Shown here: piece after piece, positions 58,306 through 64,000 of the stretch | How the letters are laid out: every line of letters begins with the position of its first letter | How positions within the stretch are numbered: the stretch's first letter is position 1 | NCBI RefSeq assembly: GCF_016907085.1 | Contig: NZ_JAFBBJ010000001.1 | Location: forward strand, 1,116,001 to 1,180,000 | DNA: 64,000 nucleotides | Reading direction: 5' to 3' | Source: Clavibacter michiganensis | GTDB taxonomy: Bacteria; Actinomycetota; Actinomycetes; Actinomycetales; Microbacteriaceae | The notes under the pieces: generated by a model | Seen by the model: only the letters and a program-made list of their open reading frames with translations | Told to the model about the DNA's origin: nothing | The model's database searches: none | Made by a program: the position numbers and the translations under genes

Positions 58306-59661
58306 CTACAGGAGCGCGGGGGTCTCGAGCAGCGGGGTGAACGCGTCGGCGCCGACGGTCCCCACGGCGGCGATCGAGAGCGGTCGGGACATCAGGTCGG
58401 CCGCGAGGGCGCGGACGTCGTCGGCGGTGACGCGGGAGAGGCGGGAGAGCGTCTCGTCGAGGTCGACGTACTCGCCGGTGGTGATCTCCGACCGGCCGAG
58501 CCGCGACATGCGCGTGTCCGAGTCCTCGAGCGCGAGGGCGGACTGCCCCGAGAGCTGGCCGAAGGCACGCGCCAGCTCCTCCTCGGTGACGTGCTCCTCG
58601 GCGAGCTTCCGGAACTCCTCGACCATGAGGCGCGACACCTGCTCGGTCTTCGCGGCCGTGCATCCGGCGTAGAGGCCGAACACGCCCGCGTCCGAGTAGG
58701 AGGCGCCGAACGAGTAGACGGAGTACGCGAGGCCGCGCTTCTCGCGGACCTCCTGGAACAGGCGCGAGGACATGCCGCCGCCGAGCACGGAGTTGAGCAT
58801 CGCGAGAGCAGGCCGGCGGTCGTCGGATGCGGCGAGACCGGGCACGCCGAGCAGGATGTTGGTCTGCTCGATGGGGCGGTCGACGACGACGAGGCCGCTG
58901 CCGCGCGTGATGACCGGCGTCGACCCGGTGCGACGCGCGACCGGTGCGGCCACGTCCGTGAGATCCCAGCCGGCGCGCTCGAGCCCGTCGGTGACGCGCG
59001 CGACGAGGGCGTCGTGATCCACGGAGCCCGCCGCCGTGATGACCAGGTCCTGCGGGCGGTAGTTGCGGCGGTAGTGCGCGACGACGGCGTCGCGCTCGGC
59101 GGCCTCGATGTCCGCGGGGCTGCCGCCGATGGGACGGCCGAGCGGGTGATCCCCCAGCACGGCCTCGAAGAAGCGCTCGCTGACGACGTCGCCCGGGTCG
59201 TCGTCGGCCATGGCGAGCTCCTCGAGGATGACCCCGCGCTCGGTCTCGAACTCGTCGGCGTCGATGAGGCTGGAGGTGACCATGTCCGCGAGCACGTCGA
59301 CGGCCATGCCGAGGTCGCGATCCTGCACCTTGGCGTAGTAGCAGGTGTACTCCTTGGCGGTGACGGCGTTGTGCTCGCCGCCGACCGCGTCGAAGGACAC
59401 GGCGATGTCGAGCGCCGTGCGCGACGGGGTGCCCTTGAAGAGGAGGTGCTCGAGGAAGTGCGTGGATCCCAGGTCGCCCGGCTGCTCGTCGCGCGAGCCG
59501 ACCGCGACCCACATCCCGATGGTGGCGCTGCGGCTGCCGGGCACGTCCTCGCTGAGGATGCGCACGCCCGAGGGCAGGACGGACCGCCGGACACGGGCGC
59601 CGCCCGTCGACTGCACGGTGAGCTCGGGGAGGTCGAGGGGGAGTTCTACGGCGCGGGACAT
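58306..59661 (-). CDS. M16-family zinc protease (pitrilysin type)
   Basis: 451 residues. The inverted zinc motif HFLEHLLFKG (HxxEH) with the downstream Glu in AVTAKEYTCYY-type region near residue 120, and the C-domain VLGGGMSSRLFQEVREKRGLAYSVYS. Usually lies directly after pnp in actinobacteria; here about 4 kb of accessory genes intervene. I chose ATG 59661 because TAGGGT (59669-59674) ends 7 bases upstream, not the GTG at 59670. Confidence 0.94.
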   Translation of the reverse strand: MSRAVELPLDLPELTVQSTGGARVRRSVLPSGVRILSEDVPGSRSATIGMWVAVGSRDEQPGDLGSTHFLEHLLFKGTPSRTALDIAVSFDAVGGEHNAVTAKEYTCYYAKVQDRDLGMAVDVLADMVTSSLIDADEFETERGVILEELAMADDDPGDVVSERFFEAVLGDHPLGRPIGGSPADIEAAERDAVVAHYRRNYRPQDLVITAAGSVDHDALVARVTDGLERAGWDLTDVAAPVARRTGSTPVITRGSGLVVVDRPIEQTNILLGVPGLAASDDRRPALAMLNSVLGGGMSSRLFQEVREKRGLAYSVYSFGASYSDAGVFGLYAGCTAAKTEQVSRLMVEEFRKLAEEHVTEEELARAFGQLSGQSALALEDSDTRMSRLGRSEITTGEYVDLDETLSRLSRVTADDVRALAADLMSRPLSIAAVGTVGADAFTPLLETPALL

Positions 59662-59724
59662 CAGCGTCACCCTACGCCACGGGTCCTGCGGCAGCCCGGG
59701 GACTGACGGCGCGCGATGGGGCGG

Positions 59725-60633
59725 TCATGGGCATCCGGGTCCCGCGTTCCGGGTGCCGCACGCGCCACCGACGAGGACCGTCGATCCCTGGAGGACATGG
59801 ATCGTGACCGGGCCGATCTGCACCGGCAGCGTGCCCGCGATCTGCTGCCACGCTCCCCCGTCGAACCGGTAGCTGGGCGAGTACGCGATCGTCAACGTCA
59901 CCTGCCGGTCGCCGATGCTCGGATACACGTGGCTCGTGTCGGTCGTCGTGAAGTCCTGCTGACCCAACCGCTTCCACGACGCACCAGGGCCCGCGACCGT
60001 CGAACTCGTGCCGTCGCCGTGATCCCAGGTGAACGACACCGGGACGAACCGCACCTGCGCCGGCCGACCCAACAACTGCCCGTCCACCACCTGAGCGGTC
60101 GCGTCCGTGAACAGGTTCATCGGCGCGCCCACGATCGCCCACCCGTTCGGTTGCGACCGGATCGACGCATCCCGCGGCACGAACTGCGCCACATCCGCCA
60201 ACGACACCCCCGGAACCGCCGCCGCGACCGGCACCGGATCCGCCGGCTTCACCGGCGCCTTCGCCGGCGGCAGGAATGCGTGCCGCCCATCCCCGCACAG
60301 CCCCCCACCCGACAGCCGCGCACTCGGACTGCACGGCGCATCCGCATCCACCGCCCACCGCCCACGCGGCACCGGAGGCGGCGCCACGAGGCCTTGAGCA
60401 TCCGCGCGCTGTGTCTGCTCACCGCTATTCGACTGTCCTCCATCTGAGGACGCCGGCTGCCGGTCATGCGCGCTGACGGAAACTCCTCCGTCGCCTATGA
60501 GACCGGAGGAGCATGGGCCGAAGGCACCGTACTTCGTCGAGCAGTCCTCACCTGATGCATGAGCTGCGGCGGACGGCCCCGTGACGACGACGATCACCAG
60601 AAGCGAGGTGAGCGTCGCGACCATCATCCGCAT
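59725..60633 (-). CDS. Secreted PKD-like domain protein
   Basis: 302 residues. Signal peptide (MRMMVATLTSLLVIVVVTGP, then SAAAHA, likely cleaved near residue 27). The middle is Pro/Ala-rich; the conserved part is about 170-300 with VRFVPVSFTWDHGDGTSS, DTSHVYPSIGDRQVTLTIAY and FDGGAWQQIAG, the PKD-like fold of actinobacterial secreted proteins. The ATG lies inside the end of the preceding lipoprotein gene (10-base overlap). Function unknown; a cell-surface or extracellular role is inferred. Confidence 0.75.
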   Translation of the reverse strand: MRMMVATLTSLLVIVVVTGPSAAAHASGEDCSTKYGAFGPCSSGLIGDGGVSVSAHDRQPASSDGGQSNSGEQTQRADAQGLVAPPPVPRGRWAVDADAPCSPSARLSGGGLCGDGRHAFLPPAKAPVKPADPVPVAAAVPGVSLADVAQFVPRDASIRSQPNGWAIVGAPMNLFTDATAQVVDGQLLGRPAQVRFVPVSFTWDHGDGTSSTVAGPGASWKRLGQQDFTTTDTSHVYPSIGDRQVTLTIAYSPSYRFDGGAWQQIAGTLPVQIGPVTIHVLQGSTVLVGGACGTRNAGPGCP

Positions 60634-61184
60634 GCGTGGACATCCTCGTTCCGCACTATGTCGCTGATTCGCCAGAGTGAGTCTGGCGACTTGATCGCTT
60701 TCACCTGGAGCGAGCGGCGTGTTTCGTGCTCAGGAGTGATGTCCTTGCCATTCGCGTCAAGGAGGCGCAGACCGCCGGTGTCGAGGCAGACCTGAGCCGT
60801 CATGTACTGGAGGCCCGCTGGATCCAGACCTCGATCGGTGACTCGGAAGCCGGAAGCGATCTCCTTGCCGCTTTGTCGCTCCCCGGTTCGTCGTGCTTCA
60901 GCGAGCCCGGTCTTCTCGTTGTTGAGGACGTTGCCCGTCAGGAGCTCATCCAAGTCATCTTCTATGTCGGAGTTCGCATCGAGGTCGACATATCTCGCCA
61001 TCACGTCCCTGAACGCCTCGTCGTCCTGCTGGTCCTGCGTCAAGGACGGGGCCGGCGCGGGCGCAGGCGTCGGGGACGATGGCGGTGCGCATCCGACCAT
61101 CACCTGGCACGAGGCGAGGACGACAAGCGAGATGGCCACCGCTCCTCCTTGTCGCAGCAACGGAACGCGCGGTCGCTCGTGCAA
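60624..61184 (-). CDS. Lipoprotein partner of the PKD-like protein
   Basis: 186 residues from a TTG at 61184 with GGGGAG 6 bases upstream, giving a basic N-region (HERPRVPLLRQ) and a hydrophobic core ending in lipobox LASC. A GTG at 61139 with an excellent AGGAGG is an alternative but would leave no basic N-region. After a Pro/Ala/Ser-rich stretch, residues about 60-186 are polar (FRDVMARYVDLDANSDIED, ASGFRVTDRGLDPAG, SLWRISDIVRNEDV), like a small mixed alpha/beta domain. No family recognised. Overlapping the PKD gene implies one functional unit. Confidence 0.7.
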   Translation of the reverse strand: MHERPRVPLLRQGGAVAISLVVLASCQVMVGCAPPSSPTPAPAPAPSLTQDQQDDEAFRDVMARYVDLDANSDIEDDLDELLTGNVLNNEKTGLAEARRTGERQSGKEIASGFRVTDRGLDPAGLQYMTAQVCLDTGGLRLLDANGKDITPEHETRRSLQVKAIKSPDSLWRISDIVRNEDVHACG

Positions 61185-61340
61185 GGTCGTCTCCCCCGGG
61201 CCGTACGGATCCCGCGCGGACAAGCGGACGCACGGGCGTCGGGCATCGCGGGTGCCGGAAAGGTAGCCGGGAGGCGAGCGCGTCCATCGGAACCCTCCAC
61301 ATCGCGGGGAGGGACCGCGGGCGCGACGCCCGGGGGACGA

Positions 61341-62480
61341 CTACTCGGACGCGCGGTCGAGCCGGGCCACGTCGTGCCGCGAGAGCTGCACGTGCGCCGC
61401 CTGCACCAGGTCGTGCACCTGCTCGGGTCGGCTGGCGCTCGCGACGGGCGCGACGATCCCCGGCTTGGCGAGGAGCCAGGCCAGCGCGATCGTCGCGACG
61501 CTCGTGGAGTGCTGGTCGGCGATCTCGTCGAGGGCGGTGAGGACACGGAGGCCGCGGCGGGTCAGGTACTTCGCGGCCCGAGCCCCGCGGGCACCCTCGC
61601 GCACCGCGTCGCGCGTGCGGTACTTGCCCGTCAGGAAGCCGTTGGCGAGGGCGAAGTAGGGCATCACCGCGAGCTGCTGACCGCGGACGACGTCGAGGTA
61701 CCCCGACTCGTAGGGCGCCCGGTTGACGAGGTTGTAGTGCGTCTGCAGCGCGACGAACCGCGGGGCGTCGTACAGCCCGCCCATGATCCGCGCGTGCAGC
61801 AGGCGCTCGGCGGCGTAGTTGGACGCCGCCAGGTGCCGGACCTTGCCCGACGCGATGAGGCGGCCCGCGGCCGCGAGGCTCTCCTCGAGCGGCACGTCGA
61901 GGTCATCCCAGTGGAAGTAGAGGAGGTCGATGAAGTCGGTGCCGAGCCGCGAGAGGCTGGCGTCGACGGCGCGCTCGATGCGGGATCCGCCGAGGCCGGG
62001 GAAGTCCTCGCTCTTGCCGATCTTGGTGGCGACGACCATGGAGTCGCGGTTGCGGCGCTCGCGCATCCACGAGCCGATCATGTGCTCGCTGCGGCCGCTC
62101 GCGTAGGAGTCGGCGGTGTCGATGAAGTTGCCGCCCGCCTCCTGGTAGCGGTCGAGGATGGCGGAGGTGTCCTCCGGGCCGGCCGTCCAGCCGAAGACGT
62201 TGCCGCCGAGCGCGAGCGGGAAGACCCGGAGGTCGGTGTCGCCGATGGCGCGGCGGCGTGCCGGCTGCGGGATGCTCCCGCCGGTGCGCAGGCCGGGCTC
62301 CGCGGCGGAGGCCTCGAGGACGATGGCGCCGGCTGCCTGGACGGTGGCCTCGATGATCGCGGCGGGCTGCGTGGTCGTGTCGTCCCGGTGGGTGCGGCGC
62401 GGGACGAGCGGTCCTCGGCGGCGGCGACGGGGCTCGGATGCGGGTGCGACGTCCGAGGCGGAGGCAGGGGTCGTCGTCAC
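61341..62480 (-). CDS. Aldo/keto reductase
   Basis: 379 residues; the barrel starts near residue 75 (RRRAIGDTDLRVFPLALGGN). The catalytic Asp-Tyr-Lys-His set is seen in FIDTADSYASGRSE, VVATKIG and IDLLYFHWDD; a C-terminal SVATIALAWLLAKPGIVAPVASAS binds NADPH. The first 70 residues are an unusual Thr/Ala/Arg-rich extension. The GTG at 62480 has TACGCT (62487-62492) 6 bases upstream (leaderless), which argues that the extension is real. Substrate unknown. Confidence 0.87.
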   Translation of the reverse strand: MTTTPASASDVAPASEPRRRRRGPLVPRRTHRDDTTTQPAAIIEATVQAAGAIVLEASAAEPGLRTGGSIPQPARRRAIGDTDLRVFPLALGGNVFGWTAGPEDTSAILDRYQEAGGNFIDTADSYASGRSEHMIGSWMRERRNRDSMVVATKIGKSEDFPGLGGSRIERAVDASLSRLGTDFIDLLYFHWDDLDVPLEESLAAAGRLIASGKVRHLAASNYAAERLLHARIMGGLYDAPRFVALQTHYNLVNRAPYESGYLDVVRGQQLAVMPYFALANGFLTGKYRTRDAVREGARGARAAKYLTRRGLRVLTALDEIADQHSTSVATIALAWLLAKPGIVAPVASASRPEQVHDLVQAAHVQLSRHDVARLDRASE

Positions 62481-62872
62481 ACCCCGAGCGTACCGCCCAG
62501 CAGGCGAAAGGTTTGCGTACCAAGGAATCAGGCGAGCGCCTGTTCGTCCCCGGGACATCGGCCGCGGCGACCGGCGGGGCAGGCGATCGAGCGGCGCCGC
62601 CGGAAGGGGTGCCGTGGATCCCCCGACCCCGGCACCCCTCGGCGGTCTGCATCCCCCGATGCGTCCCCCGGAGGCGGGCGGTCACGTGGACCTGCCCGCA
62701 CCGACCACGCTAGCCAGGCCCCCGCGTCGGGACCCAGCCCCTCTTCGGGGGCCCCGCCGCGCAGCCCGGCGCGGACAGCGGGTCGTCCGGCGACGGGACG
62801 AGGATGCTTCCCGGCCGCATCCCGGCCCATCGTGCGAGGCTGAGCAGGTCAGCACAACCGAGAGGAACCCCC
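62481..62872. other. Divergent intergenic region between the reductase and PEBP genes
   Basis: 392 bases. It holds the reductase -10 (62487-62492) and a hairpin GGGGTGCC/GGCACCCC (62606-62638, 17-base loop). Apart from the GAGAGGA ribosome-binding site before 62873, I see no gene, tRNA or repeat. Open frames here are continuous only because of the high GC content. Confidence 0.5.
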
Positions 62873-63403
62873 GTGCCCAACGACCCGCTGCACCGCCTGC
62901 CGGACGCCGCCCCCTTCCACCTCACCAGCCCCGACTTCGCCGACGGGGCAGCGCTGCCCCAGTCGGCGCGCGGCGCCGGACAGGGTGGTGAGGACCGCTC
63001 CCCCGCCCTCAACTGGACGGGCGCGCCCGCCGCGACCCGCAGCTACGTGCTCACCGCGTACGACCCCGACGCCCCCACCGGCAGCGGCTTCTGGCACTGG
63101 GCGGTGCGCGGCATCCCCGCCTCCACCACGGCGCTGCCCGTCGGTGCGGGCAGCCCGGACGCGGGCCTCCTCCCGGCCGGCGCCGTGACCCTGCACAACG
63201 ACGCGCGCGCGACGGGCTTCTTCGGGGCGACGCCCCCGGCCGGCCACGGCACGCACCGCTACTTCTTCACCGTCACCGCGCTCGACGTGGAGTCGCTGGA
63301 CATCCCGGAGGGCGCGACGCCCGCGATGCTCGGCTTCCTCATGCTCCCCCACGTGATCGGGCGCGCCCAGCTCATGGGCACCGCGATCAACGTCGGCGAC
63401 TGA
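62873..63403 (+). CDS. YbhB/YbcL-family (PEBP, Raf kinase inhibitor-like) protein
   Basis: 176 residues. FHLTSPDFADGAALP, GEDRSPALNWTGAPAATRSY, LTAYDPDAPTGSGFWHWAV, LHNDARATGFFGATPPAGHG and RYFFTVTALD are the ligand-pocket motifs of bacterial PEBP proteins, of unknown biochemical role. GAGAGGA precedes the GTG start by 6 bases. Cytosolic (no signal peptide). Confidence 0.92.
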   Translation: MPNDPLHRLPDAAPFHLTSPDFADGAALPQSARGAGQGGEDRSPALNWTGAPAATRSYVLTAYDPDAPTGSGFWHWAVRGIPASTTALPVGAGSPDAGLLPAGAVTLHNDARATGFFGATPPAGHGTHRYFFTVTALDVESLDIPEGATPAMLGFLMLPHVIGRAQLMGTAINVGD

Positions 63404-63425
63404 GCGGCCGGATCGAGGCGACGAC

Positions 63426-63788
63426 GTGACCCACGAGGGCGACGGACCGGCGTCGGGCGAGGGCGAAGGGGCCCGCGCCGGACGTCGGCGCCTCGCGCTG
63501 GTCCTCGCGGTGGTCGCGGCCGTCCTCGTGATCGCCTGGGTCATCGCGGCGATCGCGCTGTCGCCGGGCGGCGCCGAGCAGGTGACGCCCGTCCCGACGA
63601 CCGGCGAGCCCGGCACGACGAGCCCCGACGTCACGCCGTCGCCTGATCCGGAGCCGACGACCACGCCCGACGAGCCGGCGCCGACGCCCGCACCGAGCGC
63701 GTCCGCGGATCCGACCCCGGCTCCGTCGCTCTCGGCACCGCCCGCCGAGGACGTGCCGTACCCGACGGATCCGAACGACGGCAAGTAG
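63426..63788 (+). CDS. Small membrane protein with a Pro/Thr/Ser-rich tail
   Basis: 120 residues from a GTG 22 bases after the PEBP stop. An acidic N-terminus with AGRRR, one transmembrane helix (about 22-46: RLALVLAVVAAVLVIAWVIA) and a 70-residue tail of Pro, Thr, Ser, Asp and Glu (EPTTTPDEPAPTPAPSAS) presumably outside the cell. The tail is low in complexity. Function unknown; probably co-transcribed with the PEBP gene. Confidence 0.65.
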   Translation: MTHEGDGPASGEGEGARAGRRRLALVLAVVAAVLVIAWVIAAIALSPGGAEQVTPVPTTGEPGTTSPDVTPSPDPEPTTTPDEPAPTPAPSASADPTPAPSLSAPPAEDVPYPTDPNDGK

Positions 63789-63800
63789 CCCGCACACGAC

Positions 63801-63834
63801 GGATGCCCGCCCCACCGAGGTGGGACGGGCATCC
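63801..63834. terminator. Bidirectional terminator before pnp
   Basis: GGATGCCCG pairs with CGGGCATCC, continued by CCCA/TGGG after a one-base mismatch, loop CCGAGG; 13 bp in all between the convergent small membrane gene and pnp. Confidence 0.75.
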
Positions 63835-63860
63835 GTGTCGTGCGGGTGCTGCGGCGGGGT

Positions 63861-64000
63861 CTAGCCCTCCGCGGGCGCCTCGGAGCCGTGGTTCGCGGCG
63901 TCGCGGCCCTCCTGATCGGCGGCCTCCTCCAGCACGGGCGCGAGCGACAGCTTGCCGCGGTCGTCGATCTTGGTGATCTCCACCAGGATCTTCTGGCCGA
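63861..64000 (-). CDS. pnp: Polynucleotide phosphorylase, C-terminal end only
   Basis: The last 46 codons, entering from the right edge and ending in TAG at 63861. GQKILVEITKIDDRGKLSLA is the end of the PNPase S1 RNA-binding domain, followed by an acidic tail (PVLEEAADQEG...). The classical downstream partner, the M16 protease, is found 4 kb away. The identification rests on this short stretch and on context. Confidence 0.75.
   Translation of the reverse strand, partial: GQKILVEITKIDDRGKLSLAPVLEEAADQEGRDAANHGSEAPAEG

Overview
The window is a stretch of high-GC (about 70% or more outside the rRNA operon) actinobacterial chromosome, most likely from the Microbacteriaceae and probably Clavibacter or a close relative. 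The order recA-recX-miaB-miaA-dapF-hflX-lexA, a ClgR regulator beside pgsA/cinA, a DUF3046 gene beside recA, a PriA-type HisA, ThyX in place of ThyA at this locus, and an rrn spacer without tRNA genes all fit an actinobacterium. The genus is an inference from overall character. Nearly everything is core genome with short accessory insertions. No prophage, insertion sequence, CRISPR array or tRNA gene was seen.

Layout. 1-7.6 kb: the 3'-truncated end of a repeat-rich TPR protein gene, then a complete rRNA operon on the minus strand (16S-23S-5S) with its promoter, leader, processing stems and terminator. 7.6-23 kb: tyrS, a SatD-like/membrane-protein pair on the plus strand, mpg, a 45-residue membrane protein, the arginine operon argCJBDFGH without argR, and pheST. 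23-27.5 kb: a glutamate-type ABC importer (gluABCD order) and an rRNA/tRNA methyltransferase. 27.5-29.7 kb: infC-rpmI-rplT with a structured leader and an AUC start codon on infC, then a DUF1844 gene. 29.7-32.5 kb: a short histidine cluster (hisB-hisH-priA) with an SseB-domain gene. 32.6-44.3 kb: DNA-damage and RNA-modification genes: a LysM gene divergent from lexA with SOS boxes on both promoters, hflX, a methyltransferase, dapF, miaA, miaB, recX, recA with its SOS box, DUF3046, clgR, cinA-type amidase and pgsA. 44.3-59.7 kb: ftsK, a MacB-like exporter (fusion protein, ATPase, permease), RNase J, dapA, a secreted Ig-repeat protein, thyX, a TIGR01777 protein, a TPR membrane protein, dapB, a histidine phosphatase and an M16 protease. 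59.7-63.8 kb: an accessory block (PKD-domain secreted protein plus lipoprotein, an aldo/keto reductase, a PEBP-family protein and a small Pro/Thr-rich membrane protein) separating the M16 protease from the 3' end of pnp at the right edge.

The strongest regulatory signals are these. (1) A recurring TAnnnT hexamer lies exactly 6-7 bases before the start codon of at least 14 genes that lack a convincing Shine-Dalgarno sequence, which points to widespread leaderless transcription and fixes several start codons. (2) Three SOS boxes, each matching 10 of 12 consensus positions, sit at recA and on both sides of the lexA/LysM divergent region. (3) infC has no ATG, GTG or TTG available and must start at ATC. 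I did not find a clear undescribed defence or biosynthetic system. The secreted PKD/lipoprotein pair and the repeat-rich TPR protein are the least understood protein-coding loci.
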